Shown here one piece after another: positions 15,668 through 23,212 of a stretch of 27,904 nucleotides of DNA. This DNA comes from DASUBN01 sp035465695. GTDB taxonomy: Bacteria; Pseudomonadota; Gammaproteobacteria; Natronospirales; REEB76. The position numbers and the translations under genes were made by a program. The notes below the pieces were generated by a model. The model made no database searches, was not told where the DNA came from, and worked only from the letters and a program-made list of their open reading frames with translations. Where the stretch lies: NCBI GenBank assembly GCA_035465695.1, contig DATIVR010000026.1, positions 1 to 27,904 on the forward strand, given 5' to 3'. Within the stretch, counting starts at the first letter, position 1, and each line of letters starts with the position of its first letter.

Positions 15668-16825
15668 TCACAGTTTATGGCCCTTGCCCGGATCGACGAG
15701 CTGCATCGCGTCGATGCCTTCGTCGACGGGTGGCTTCTCGCGCTTGCTCTCGAGCTTGATCCTGAGGCGCAGCTCGTTCTGCGAGTCCGCATTGCGGATG
15801 GCCTCTTCGTAGGTGATGTTCCCGGCTTCGTAGTGGTTGAAGAGCGCCTGGTCGAAGGTCTGCATGCCGAGCTGGTTGGACTTGGCCATGATCTCCTTGA
15901 TCTGGGCCACTTCGCCCTTGAAGATCAGGTCCGAGATCAAGGGCGAGTTGAGCATGATCTCCAGCGCAGCCACGCGGCCCTTGCCGTCCGGCTTCTTGAT
16001 GAGACGCTGGGAGATGATGCCCTTGACGTTGAGCGACAGGTCCATGAGCAGCTGGGTGCGCCGCTCCTCGGGGAACAGGTTGATGATGCGGTCCAGCGCC
16101 TGGTTGGCGCTGTTGGCATGCAGCGTGGAGAGGCACAGGTGGCCGGTCTCGGCGAACTGGACCGCGTGCTCCATGGTCTCGCGGTCGCGGATCTCGCCGA
16201 TGAGGATCACGTCCGGCGCCTGGCGCAGGGTATTCTTGAGGGCGATCTCCCAGGAGTCGGTGTCCACACCCACCTCACGCTGCATGATGATGCAGCCCAG
16301 GTGCGGGTGGACGTATTCGATGGGGTCCTCGATGGTGATGATGTGGCCCTTGGTGTTCTTGTTGCGGTGGCCGAGCATCGCCGCGAGCGAGGTGGACTTG
16401 CCGGAGCCGGTGCCGCCCACCATGATCACCAGGCCGCGTTTCTCCATCACCACGTCCTTGAGTACCGGCGGCAGCCCCATCTTGTCGAAGTCGGGGATCT
16501 CGCTGGTGATGGTGCGCAACACCGCGCCGGCGCGGCCCTGCTGCACGAACGCGTTGACGCGGAAGCGGCCGATGCCGGGCGGGTTGATGGCGAAGTTACA
16601 TTCCTTGGAGGCGTCGTATTCCTTGGTCTGCCGGTCGTTCATGATGGCGCGCACCAGCATGGCGCTCTGGTCCGGCGACAGCGGCTTGTCGGTGACCGGC
16701 GTGATCTGGCCGTCCACCTTCATGGCCGGCGGGAAGCCGGCGGTGATGAACAGGTCCGAACCTTTGCGGCTGACCATGGCCCGCAGCAGGTCCTGCATGA
16801 ACTTTATGGCTTGATCTCTTTCCAT
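15668..16825 (-). CDS. pilU: PilU, PilT-dependent retraction ATPase
   Basis: The 385-residue protein matches Pseudomonas PilU in length and in motifs such as GSDLFITAG near the N-terminus. Walker A is GGTGSGKST (137-145), followed by IITIEDPIEYVHPHLGC, VILIGEIRD (Walker B) and GHLCLSTLHAN. Its C-terminal extension past the ATPase core (about 350-385, rich in Lys and Glu) is typical of PilU and absent from PilT. PilU assists PilT in pilus retraction. It is 34 bp downstream of pilT in the same direction and very likely in the same operon. Confidence 0.93.
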   Translation of the reverse strand: MERDQAIKFMQDLLRAMVSRKGSDLFITAGFPPAMKVDGQITPVTDKPLSPDQSAMLVRAIMNDRQTKEYDASKECNFAINPPGIGRFRVNAFVQQGRAGAVLRTITSEIPDFDKMGLPPVLKDVVMEKRGLVIMVGGTGSGKSTSLAAMLGHRNKNTKGHIITIEDPIEYVHPHLGCIIMQREVGVDTDSWEIALKNTLRQAPDVILIGEIRDRETMEHAVQFAETGHLCLSTLHANSANQALDRIINLFPEERRTQLLMDLSLNVKGIISQRLIKKPDGKGRVAALEIMLNSPLISDLIFKGEVAQIKEIMAKSNQLGMQTFDQALFNHYEAGNITYEEAIRNADSQNELRLRIKLESKREKPPVDEGIDAMQLVDPGKGHKL

Positions 16826-16859
16826 CTCGGACTCCGCGCCTCCCCCGGAAAGGACGCGC

Positions 16860-17903
16860 TCAGTTGAACAATTCCTTCTGGGTCGCCTTGCCGCGTGCCT
16901 CGTCCTTGGTGATGATGCCCTTGCGGATCATGTCCTGCAGGCACTGGTCCAAGGTCTGCATGCCGTGTTGCTGGCCGGTCTGGATGGCCGAGTACATCTG
17001 GGCGATCTTGTTCTCGCGGATCAGGTTACGGATGGCGCCGGTACCGATCATGATCTCGTGGGCCGCGGCGCGGCCGCCGCCGATCTTCTTCAGCAGGGAC
17101 TGCGAGATCACCGCACGCAGCGACTCCGAGATCATGGACCGCACCATGTCCTTCTCGGCCGCCGGGAACACATCCACGATGCGGTCGATGGTCTTGGCGG
17201 CGGAACTGGTGTGCAGCGTGCCGAACACCAGGTGGCCGGTCTCGGCGCCCGAGAGCGCGAGGCGGATGGTCTCGAGGTCGCGCATCTCACCCACCAGGAT
17301 CACGTCCGGGTCTTCTCGCAGGGCCGAGCGGAGCGCTTCGTTGAAACCGAGCGTATCGCGGTGCACTTCGCGCTGGTTGATGAGGCACTTCTTGGACTCG
17401 TGGACGAACTCGATGGGATCCTCGATGGTGAGGATGTGCCCGAAGTCGTTCTCATTGATGTAGTTGATCATCGCCGCGAGCGTGGTGGACTTGCCCGATC
17501 CCGTGGGGCCCGTCACCAGCACGATGCCGCGCGGCGTCTCCGAGATCTCCTGGAAGATCTTCGGGGCGTTCAGGTCCTCCAGGGACAGGATCTTGGACGG
17601 GATGGTGCGGAACACGGCGCCGGCACCACGGTTCTGGTTGAAGGCGTTGACGCGGAAGCGCGCCAGGCCGGGGATCTCGAACGAGAAGTCGCACTCGAGG
17701 AATTCCTCGTAGTCCTTGCGCTGCTTGTCGTTCATGATGTCGTACACCATGTCGTGTACGTCCTTGTGCTCCAGGGCCGGCATGTTGATGCGGCGGACGT
17801 CGCCGTCCACGCGGATCATGGGAGGCACGCCCGCGGACAGGTGCAGGTCCGAGGCCTTGTTCTTGACGCCGAAGGCGAGCAGTTGCGAGATATCAGCTGC
17901 CAT
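16860..17903 (-). CDS. pilT: PilT, type IV pilus retraction ATPase
   Basis: This is the main retraction motor, a cytoplasmic hexamer that depolymerises pilin at the base of the pilus. The product is 347 residues. Walker A is GPTGSGKST (132-140), and the Asp box (ILTIEDPIEFVHE), Walker B (VILVGEMRD) and His box (GHLVFGTLHTSSA) follow. The PilT-specific AIRNLIRE segment lies in the C-terminal part and is diagnostic. The ATG is preceded by AGGGGAGAG. It is the first of three co-oriented PilT-family genes and is divergent from yggS, an arrangement known from Pseudomonas. Confidence 0.97.
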   Translation of the reverse strand: MAADISQLLAFGVKNKASDLHLSAGVPPMIRVDGDVRRINMPALEHKDVHDMVYDIMNDKQRKDYEEFLECDFSFEIPGLARFRVNAFNQNRGAGAVFRTIPSKILSLEDLNAPKIFQEISETPRGIVLVTGPTGSGKSTTLAAMINYINENDFGHILTIEDPIEFVHESKKCLINQREVHRDTLGFNEALRSALREDPDVILVGEMRDLETIRLALSGAETGHLVFGTLHTSSAAKTIDRIVDVFPAAEKDMVRSMISESLRAVISQSLLKKIGGGRAAAHEIMIGTGAIRNLIRENKIAQMYSAIQTGQQHGMQTLDQCLQDMIRKGIITKDEARGKATQKELFN

Positions 17904-17973
17904 GTCTCTCCCCTGGTACCGTTTTGCCCCTCGATCCCCCCGGCCGGAGCGGTCTGCCGGGCAGGTGGGCTAG

Positions 17974-17981
17974 AGTATAAC
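17974..17981. promoter_or_regulatory. Overlapping divergent -10 elements for pilT and yggS
   Basis: The sequence AGTATAAC reads as TATAAC toward yggS (17976-17981) and TATACT toward pilT (17974-17979, minus strand). Both are close to the sigma-70 -10 consensus, and no convincing -35 is seen at standard spacing on either side. If both are real, the two promoters would compete for polymerase. Confidence 0.4.
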
Positions 17982-18030
17982 GGACTCATTTTGCATAACT
18001 AGGCTTCCCAAAACCTTTGAGGCTCCCACC

Positions 18031-18720
18031 CTGGACGACATAACCCGGAACCTCGCCGAGGTCCGCGCGCGCATCGCCGCAGCGGCGGCACACGCGGGCC
18101 GCGACCCGGCCACGATCACCTTGCTGGCGGTGAGCAAGCTCCAGCCGGTGGCGGCCCTGGAGGCGGCGTGGGCACAAGGTCAGCGGGACTTCGGCGAAAG
18201 CTATGTCCAGGAAGCCAAGCCGAAGCTCGCGGCCTTCGCCGGCCGTGCTGCCGTATGGCACTTCATAGGCGCGCTGCAGTCCAACAAGAGCCGCGAGGTG
18301 GCAGAGCATTTCCAGTGGATGCATGGGCTGGACCGGGAGAGTCTCGCCCGGCGGCTCTCCGAGCAGCGCCCCGCGGCGCTGGCGCCGCTGCAGGTGTGCC
18401 TGCAGGTGAACGTCTCCAACGAGTCCAGCAAGGGCGGTGTGATGCCCGAGCGGATACCGGAGCTGGCCGCCGCGGTGGCCGGCCTCCCGGGTCTGATGTT
18501 GCGGGGCCTGATGGCCATCCCGGCGCCGGCGCAGGACTTCGAGGCCCAGCGCAAACCCTTCAGGTTGATGCGTGAATTGCTGGCAGACCTGCAGCAGCGC
18601 GGTCACGTGGTGGACACGTTATCCATGGGGATGTCCGAAGACCTGGAAGCCGCGGTAGCCGAAGGCTCGACGATCCTCAGAGTGGGGACGGCGATCTTTG
18701 GCTCGCGGCGGTCGAAGTAG
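18031..18720 (+). CDS. yggS: YggS/PLPBP, pyridoxal phosphate homeostasis protein
   Basis: This is a PLP-binding TIM-barrel-like protein of about 229 residues that helps maintain vitamin B6 and amino acid balance. Motifs are LLAVSK (the PLP lysine), FGESYVQE, WHFIGALQSNKS, GLMAIPAP and LSMGMSEDLEAAV. No ATG, GTG or TTG lies in the frame upstream of the conserved N-terminal sequence. The best start is CTG at 18031, which gives LDDITRNLAEVRARI, aligned with E. coli MNDIAHNLAQVRDKI, and has GAGG 8 bases upstream. A TTG at 18121 would remove about 30 residues, including part of the first strand before the PLP lysine. The gene is divergent from pilT. Confidence 0.92.
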   Translation: MDDITRNLAEVRARIAAAAAHAGRDPATITLLAVSKLQPVAALEAAWAQGQRDFGESYVQEAKPKLAAFAGRAAVWHFIGALQSNKSREVAEHFQWMHGLDRESLARRLSEQRPAALAPLQVCLQVNVSNESSKGGVMPERIPELAAAVAGLPGLMLRGLMAIPAPAQDFEAQRKPFRLMRELLADLQQRGHVVDTLSMGMSEDLEAAVAEGSTILRVGTAIFGSRRSK

Positions 18721-18877
18721 GCTCGGGATACCGTACTTCCCCGCTCCGCTTCCTGCTCCGCTGGAAAACGCCGGACTCGCATCTTCCCAGACCGTTCGCA
18801 GCTCCGGCTGCTCACCCACGTGCCGTAATCCACGCCAGGACTGACGTATCATCTATGTCTCCCGACGGAGATCCTCT

Positions 18878-19711
18878 TTGCTGGACGAACTTCGCATCGC
18901 CTTCATCGGCGGCGGCAACATGGCGCGAAGCCTGGTGGGCGGCCTCGTGGAAAGAGGCTGCAAACCGGGACGCATCACCGTCTCGGAACCCAACCCTGAA
19001 CAACGCGCGCTCCTGGCCAAACGTGCTCCGGTGCGGATGAGCTTCGATGGCTTGGCCGCTGCGCGCGACGCCGACGTGCTGGTGTTCGCGGTGAAGCCCC
19101 AGATACTGCGCGCTGCCGCCAAGGAGGTGGGCGAGGTGGTGCAGACCCGGCGACCGCTGGTGATCTCCGTGGCTGCCGGCATCACCACGGGCGACCTGGA
19201 CCGCTGGCTCGGCGGCGGACAAGCCATCGTGCGGGTCATGCCCAACACCCCGGCGCTTCTCGGCGCGGGCGCCGCCGGCCTCTATGCCACCCCGAAAGTG
19301 GACCAGCGTCAACGCGCCACCGCGCAGGCGCTCATGGAAGCGGTGGGCCTGGTGCGGTGGATAGAAGATGAGTCGCTGATGGACGCCGTGACCGCGCTTT
19401 CCGGAAGCGGTCCCGCTTATTTCTTCCTGCTCATGGAATGCATGGAGGCGGCGGCCATCGAACTGGGCCTGCCGCCGGAGACCGCGCGCGCCTTGACGCT
19501 GCAGACAGCTTCCGGCGCGGCCCGGATGGCGCAGGAATCAGGCGAGGCCCCCACGACGCTAAGGAAGCAGGTGACCTCGCCGAACGGCACCACCGCCGCG
19601 GCGCTCGGGGCGTTCGATAACGGCGGATTCGCGGCCTTGGTGCGCAAGGCGCTCGTTGCCGCCCGCGACCGTGGCCGGCAACTCTCGGCGGAAGCCAGCG
19701 AGGAGACATGA
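18878..19711 (+). CDS. proC: Pyrroline-5-carboxylate reductase
   Basis: It catalyses the last step of proline synthesis, reducing 1-pyrroline-5-carboxylate with NAD(P)H. The 277-residue protein begins with the Rossmann motif FIGGGNMA (9-16). It continues with VFAVKPQ, RVMPNTPALLGAGA, ALSGSGPAYFFLLMECM and the conserved QVTSPNGTTAAAL. The start is a TTG at 18878 with GGAG seven bases upstream; no better upstream start was found. It follows yggS after 157 bp. That gap holds no gene and only a weak 6-bp hairpin next to the yggS stop, with no clear promoter. yggT overlaps its stop by four bases. Confidence 0.95.
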   Translation: MLDELRIAFIGGGNMARSLVGGLVERGCKPGRITVSEPNPEQRALLAKRAPVRMSFDGLAAARDADVLVFAVKPQILRAAAKEVGEVVQTRRPLVISVAAGITTGDLDRWLGGGQAIVRVMPNTPALLGAGAAGLYATPKVDQRQRATAQALMEAVGLVRWIEDESLMDAVTALSGSGPAYFFLLMECMEAAAIELGLPPETARALTLQTASGAARMAQESGEAPTTLRKQVTSPNGTTAAALGAFDNGGFAALVRKALVAARDRGRQLSAEASEET

Positions 19712-20295
19712 TGGAGAACTCGGTCCACGCCCTGGTATTCATCATCAACACCGTACTGGGCCTCTACACGGCGGCGGTGCTGCTGCGCTTCCTGATGCAG
19801 CAGGTGCGCGCCGACTTCTACAACCCTTTCGCCCAGGCGGTGATGAAAGTCACCAACCCTTTGCTCCTGCCGTTGCGCCGGGTGATCCGGCCCTGGAACC
19901 GCATCGACCTGGCCTCGCTCGTGCTGGCGGTCCTGCTGCAACTCCTGAACGTGATCGTGGTGACCGCGCTCGCCAACCTCACCCACGGCGATAGCGACCG
20001 CTTCGGCTATACGCCGGGATTCCTGCTGCTCTGGACCTTGCTGAAGCTCATCTACATCCTGGTCAATCTTTACTTCTTCACCATACTGGCGGAAGCGCTC
20101 ATGAGCTGGTTCAACCAGGGCCGCAATCCGCTGGACGGCATACTGCGGCCCGTGAACGCGCCGCTGTTGCGGCCGGTGCGGCGGGTACTGCCGCCCTTGA
20201 GCGGCCTCGACTTCTCGCCGCTGGTGGTGATCCTGGTGCTGCAGGTGATCGGCTACTACGCGCTGCCGCATATCTGGCCGTTCATGGGTCTTTAA
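19708..20295 (+). CDS. yggT: YggT family integral membrane protein
   Basis: The 195-residue product contains two YGGT modules, each with two hydrophobic segments. The first runs from LVFIINTVLGLYTAAVLLRFL to VLAVLLQLL. The second runs from LLLWTLLKLIYILVNLYFFTILAEAL to LVVILVLQVIGYYAL. Each module contains a conserved N-P-rich loop (FYNPFAQAV and GRNPLDGIL). The family is membrane bound and its exact role is unsettled; osmotic shock protection has been suggested. The start overlaps the proC stop (ATGA), which fits co-translation. Confidence 0.9.
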   Translation: MMENSVHALVFIINTVLGLYTAAVLLRFLMQQVRADFYNPFAQAVMKVTNPLLLPLRRVIRPWNRIDLASLVLAVLLQLLNVIVVTALANLTHGDSDRFGYTPGFLLLWTLLKLIYILVNLYFFTILAEALMSWFNQGRNPLDGILRPVNAPLLRPVRRVLPPLSGLDFSPLVVILVLQVIGYYALPHIWPFMGL

Positions 20296-20300
20296 GCGCG

Positions 20301-20597
20301 ATGCCCGCGGCCCCACGGCGCTTCTGGCAGGTGGAAGGTGAAGCGCTGCTGCTGACTGTGAAGGTGCGGCCCGGCGCGAAGACGGATGCCCTGGCGGGCA
20401 TCGAGGACGGCGCGCTCAAGGTGCGCCTGAAGGCACCGGCGATTGAGGGACGGGCGAACGAAGGCCTGCAGGACTTCCTGGCCAAGTGCTTCCGCACCAG
20501 CAAAACCAGGGTCGAGATCGTCCGCGGCAAGACCGGGCGCCTGAAGCAAGTGCGGATCACCGGGGCCCGGGTAGCGCCGGAAAGCCTATTTTCCTAG
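20301..20597 (+). CDS. yggU: YggU family (DUF167) protein
   Basis: This is a 98-residue protein of the DUF167/UPF0235 family. LLTVKVRPGAKTD, GALKVRLKAPAIEGRANEGL and KTRVEIVRGKTGRLKQVRI are all recognisable. Function is not established. It lies 5 bp after yggT in the usual proC-yggT-yggU order. No strong RBS is visible. The sequence AGCCTA...TAGGCT at 20583-20600 forms a small hairpin over the end of the gene that may be a weak terminator. Confidence 0.9.
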   Translation: MPAAPRRFWQVEGEALLLTVKVRPGAKTDALAGIEDGALKVRLKAPAIEGRANEGLQDFLAKCFRTSKTRVEIVRGKTGRLKQVRITGARVAPESLFS

Positions 20598-20721
20598 GCT
20601 CAAACGCGCCCGGCTTCCAAAAAAATCGTGTTTTTCCCGGAAAAAACCTAACATTCCGCTCTGCCATGTGCTAGATTTCGCGGCGTGTCCTTAGCTTTAA
20701 GCCATCTAAGAGGAGACCTAA

Positions 20722-21096
20722 ATGGCTGCAAAGAAGAAGGCTGTCGTCAAATCCGCCGCCAAAGCCGTCAAGGCCCCGGCCGTCAACGCCGACAAGCCGT
20801 TCACCAAGTCCGAGACCTACGCTTACCTGGCCCACGCGACCGGCTTGAGCCGCAAGCAAGTGGCCTCGATCTTCGAGAACCTGGCTGGCCTCATCGGCAA
20901 GAGCCTGGGCAAGAAGGGCCCCGGCATCTACGTGGTGCCCGGCCTCATGAAGGTCAAGGTCGTGCGCAAGCCCGCCACCAAGGAACGTGAAGGCATCAAC
21001 CCCTTCACGGGTGAGAAGACCATCTTCAAGGCGAAGCCCGCCCGGAACGTGGTCAAGGTGCAGTCCCTCAAGGGTCTCAAGGACATGGTGAAGTAA
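20722..21096 (+). CDS. HU-family DNA-binding protein (histone-like, lysine-rich N-terminus)
   Basis: The 124-residue basic protein begins with a Lys/Ala-rich tail (AAKKKAVVKSAAKAVKAP). An HU/IHF-like fold follows: helices FTKSETYAYLAHATGLSRKQV and FENLAGLIGKSLGKKG, then a beta-arm and a C-terminal KPARNVVKV segment. The arm carries an INPFTGEKTIFKAKP sequence in place of the classic HU arm. It probably acts in nucleoid packaging. The start is preceded by a strong AGAGGAGA. The 124 bp upstream are AT-rich with poly-A/T stretches and probably hold its own promoter; no hexamer pair is convincing. A hairpin follows the stop. Confidence 0.88.
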   Translation: MAAKKKAVVKSAAKAVKAPAVNADKPFTKSETYAYLAHATGLSRKQVASIFENLAGLIGKSLGKKGPGIYVVPGLMKVKVVRKPATKEREGINPFTGEKTIFKAKPARNVVKVQSLKGLKDMVK

Positions 21097-21107
21097 GCCA
21101 TTCCGGA

Positions 21108-21138
21108 CCGGAGCCGTGCCCGGGAGGCACGGCTCCGG
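21108..21138 (+). terminator. Hairpin after the HU-like gene, probable terminator
   Basis: CCGGAGCCGTGCC (21108-21120) pairs perfectly with GGCACGGCTCCGG (21126-21138) around the loop CGGGA. It starts 11 bases after the HU-like stop. No T-run follows, so termination strength is uncertain. Confidence 0.7.
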
Positions 21139-21185
21139 CACTTGGATGGTCTCGATTCGAAGCCCGGCATCTCCGCCGGCAGTCT

Positions 21186-21662
21186 CTATCTCTCTCTCGC
21201 TTTCTGCCGCTGCTTGGCGGCTTCCTTCTCGCGGATCAGGTCGGCCAGCGGCACATAGAGCAAGTCCGCGAGCTTATGCATGAGCGCGTCCTCATGCTTG
21301 TCCAGGCGTCCATCGGCATAGGCCACGTCCCACAGCATGGCCATCAGCTGCTGCTTCTCGGCGGGGTCCAGGTGCTGATTCACGAGATGGGTGAAGCGGA
21401 ACAGCGAAGCGGAATGGTCCGATTCCTTCTGCGCCGCCTGGACCAATGCCGCTGCGTCCGCGGGACCCAGGCTGTAGCGTTCCGCGAGCAGGTCTTTCGC
21501 CAGGCCCAGTTCCACCTCCGCCTCGTCGAAGTCGGAACGGGACATCTCGACCATCAATGCTGCCGCCGCGATCCGCAATTGATCGTGGGGCACGAGCGCC
21601 GGTGCCCTCGAGTCAGCGGGACCGAGATGCTTTTCCAGGAATGAGACCAAGGCGGAGAACAT
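21186..21662 (-). CDS. TerB-like (tellurite resistance TerB family) protein
   Basis: The 158-residue acidic helical protein resembles the TerB/DjlA-N-like family. HDQLRIAAAALMVEMSRSD is the first acidic helical repeat. The second is MLWDVAYADGRLDKHEDALMHKLADLL, with the characteristic D-x-D/E-x2-E metal-binding-like pattern. Many such proteins are stand-alone and of unknown function. The N-terminus is FSALVSFLEKHLG, and no signal peptide is seen. It is on the minus strand downstream of the outer-membrane protein gene, with a hairpin between them. No other ter genes are close. Confidence 0.8.
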   Translation of the reverse strand: MFSALVSFLEKHLGPADSRAPALVPHDQLRIAAAALMVEMSRSDFDEAEVELGLAKDLLAERYSLGPADAAALVQAAQKESDHSASLFRFTHLVNQHLDPAEKQQLMAMLWDVAYADGRLDKHEDALMHKLADLLYVPLADLIREKEAAKQRQKARER

Positions 21663-21693
21663 GGCGGCGTGTTTGCGTGGTGACCGGAAAGCG

Positions 21694-21719
21694 CCGGCCG
21701 CCGTGCAGACGGCGGCCGG
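21694..21719 (-). terminator. GC-rich hairpin terminator after the outer-membrane protein gene
   Basis: CCGGCCGCCGT (21694-21704) and ACGGCGGCCGG (21709-21719) form a perfect 11-bp stem with loop GCAG. On the minus strand it lies 11 bases after the stop of the beta-barrel protein, and a short CTTTCC tract follows. Confidence 0.7.
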
Positions 21720-21730
21720 GATCTCGAGGA

Positions 21731-22438
21731 TCAGAAGCCGAAGCCCAGCTTGAAGGTATAAGTGCTGTTGCCGGCCAGATGGTTGTATTCCAGCGCCATA
21801 TGCACGCCCAGTTCAAAGCTGAAGCCCGCGAAGAACTCGGTGTTGCTCTGGCTGAAGTCGCTCAAACCTGTCGAGCTATCCGGGGAGCTGTTGGTCCACA
21901 CTTCGCCCACCCCCGCGTAGGGAGTGATGGGACCGAAACCCTTGGAGACCGATAGATCCAGCGTCTTGGTGTTGAAAGACAGGAAATCCACGCCGGTGAG
22001 ATGCGTGTATGCGGCGCGCAAGCCCACCGCAGGCTCGGCGATGCCGCCGTCCAGGATGGCGTAACGGGCTTCCACGCCGTAGAGGTGGATGTTGGAACCC
22101 GGCACGACGGCGTATTCGGCACCCACGTCGAAACCGAAGGGCAGGCCCTTCGAAAGGGTCAGGTTGGCGAAAGGCACGTTGGATACGTTACTGCTGGTGG
22201 CCTGGTTCCAGTCCTGCTTGTGGCTCACCTGCGTGTCGGCCAGATTGAGTCCGAAGTCGAATCCGGTGAGGCCCTCTGACGAGGCTCCCTGCATCTGCTT
22301 GAAGCTGGTGACCGCGCCCAAGTCCGCAGACAGGCCGTCGAACTCCGTCTGGTTCAGACCTGGGATGGTGATGTTATTGGTGGCGAACGCCGAACTGCTG
22401 ACGGCCAACAGCACACCGACGAGGAAGATGCGACGCAT
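21731..22438 (-). CDS. Small outer-membrane beta-barrel protein, unassigned
   Basis: The 235-residue product starts with a signal peptide (MRRIFLVGVLLAVSSSAFA). Alternating hydrophobic/polar strands follow, for example GFDVGAEYAVVPG, VEARYAILDGG and FFAGFSFELGVHMALEYNHLAG. It ends in FKLGFGF, the terminal aromatic expected of an outer-membrane barrel. I chose the ATG at 22438 because AGGGG lies eight bases upstream; ATGs at 22444 and 22483 are possible. I do not recognise a named family. It may belong to the broad OmpA-like/OmpW-like barrel group without further assignment. It lies between a TerB-like gene and a hydrolase gene, all on the minus strand. Confidence 0.75.
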   Translation of the reverse strand: MRRIFLVGVLLAVSSSAFATNNITIPGLNQTEFDGLSADLGAVTSFKQMQGASSEGLTGFDFGLNLADTQVSHKQDWNQATSSNVSNVPFANLTLSKGLPFGFDVGAEYAVVPGSNIHLYGVEARYAILDGGIAEPAVGLRAAYTHLTGVDFLSFNTKTLDLSVSKGFGPITPYAGVGEVWTNSSPDSSTGLSDFSQSNTEFFAGFSFELGVHMALEYNHLAGNSTYTFKLGFGF

Positions 22439-22498
22439 ATTCATTACCCCTGAAGAAACGCTGGAATGGGATAAGTCTAACAAAACCCGGGGTTTACT

Positions 22499-23122
22499 TC
22501 AGAAACCCGCCGCTACGGCCTCCCGGAGCTCGTTGAGCCGCCCGTGGAAGAAGTGTCCGGCGCCGGCCATCTCCACGATGCGCGGCGGATTCGCGAGACC
22601 TCGCGCCCAGCTGAGCACCGCCTCCGGTGAGACGACGTCATCCGCCATGCCCTGCACCAGCAGCCACGGACAACCTGGAAAGACGATGTCCTTGGTCGCG
22701 AAACGTTCCACCGCCGGCGCCACCGTCACCAGCCGCTGCACGGGGCGCCTCGATTGCGCGCGCAATGCCACGAAAGATCCGAATGAGAAACCCCCGAGCC
22801 ACAGCGGCAAGCCTGGATGCTGGTTCATCAGCCAATCGATGGCGGCGAGTGCGTCGTCGGTCTCGCCGAGGCCGTTGTCGAACCTGCCTTCGCTGCGGCC
22901 CACGCCGCGGAAGTTGAAGCGCAAGGTCACCGCGCCCATGTCGTTGAAGGCGCGCGCCAGCATGTAAGCCACCTTGTTCTGCATGGTGCCGCCTTGCAAG
23001 GGATGCGGATGACAGACCACGGCGACGGCGGTGGGAGCCACGTCCGGATCGTCCAGCAGTCCTTCCACGCGGCCGGCGGGCCCGCGGAAGTCGCAGGGTG
23101 TGTTATGGCGTGCTTCGGGCAT
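22499..23122 (-). CDS. Alpha/beta hydrolase (CHPHPLQGG type)
   Basis: The 207-residue protein has the short alpha/beta hydrolase signature VVCHPHPLQGGTM near residue 36. Then come the oxyanion-proximal FNFRGVGRSEG, the nucleophile S113 in GGFSFGS, the acid near D161 in QGMADDVVS, and H190 in GAGHFFHG. The family's substrates are unknown; dienelactone hydrolase-like or esterase activity is plausible. It is divergent from the rocD-like gene, and the TATAAT promoter of that gene lies 45 bases upstream of its ATG. Confidence 0.85.
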   Translation of the reverse strand: MPEARHNTPCDFRGPAGRVEGLLDDPDVAPTAVAVVCHPHPLQGGTMQNKVAYMLARAFNDMGAVTLRFNFRGVGRSEGRFDNGLGETDDALAAIDWLMNQHPGLPLWLGGFSFGSFVALRAQSRRPVQRLVTVAPAVERFATKDIVFPGCPWLLVQGMADDVVSPEAVLSWARGLANPPRIVEMAGAGHFFHGRLNELREAVAAGF

Positions 23123-23142
23123 ATTCCAGGGGATTTAGGGGG

Positions 23143-23172
23143 TTAAAGCCGGTACAGGTGGGCCGGTATAAT
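23143..23172 (+). promoter_or_regulatory. Sigma-70 promoter for the ornithine aminotransferase gene
   Basis: TATAAT (23167-23172) is a perfect -10. TTAAAG (23143-23148) is a weak -35 with an 18-bp spacer. The predicted transcript would start about 34 bp before the ATG at 23213. Confidence 0.7.
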
Positions 23173-23212
23173 AGTCGTTTTCCCGCCCGCACTCGCAGAC
23201 CAAGGCCGCATC

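Noticed and set aside
18721..18877. Possible small gene or repeat between yggS and proC
   Set aside because: No start with an RBS and no clear palindrome beyond a 6-bp hairpin were seen; similarity to the 126-bp element could not be supported.
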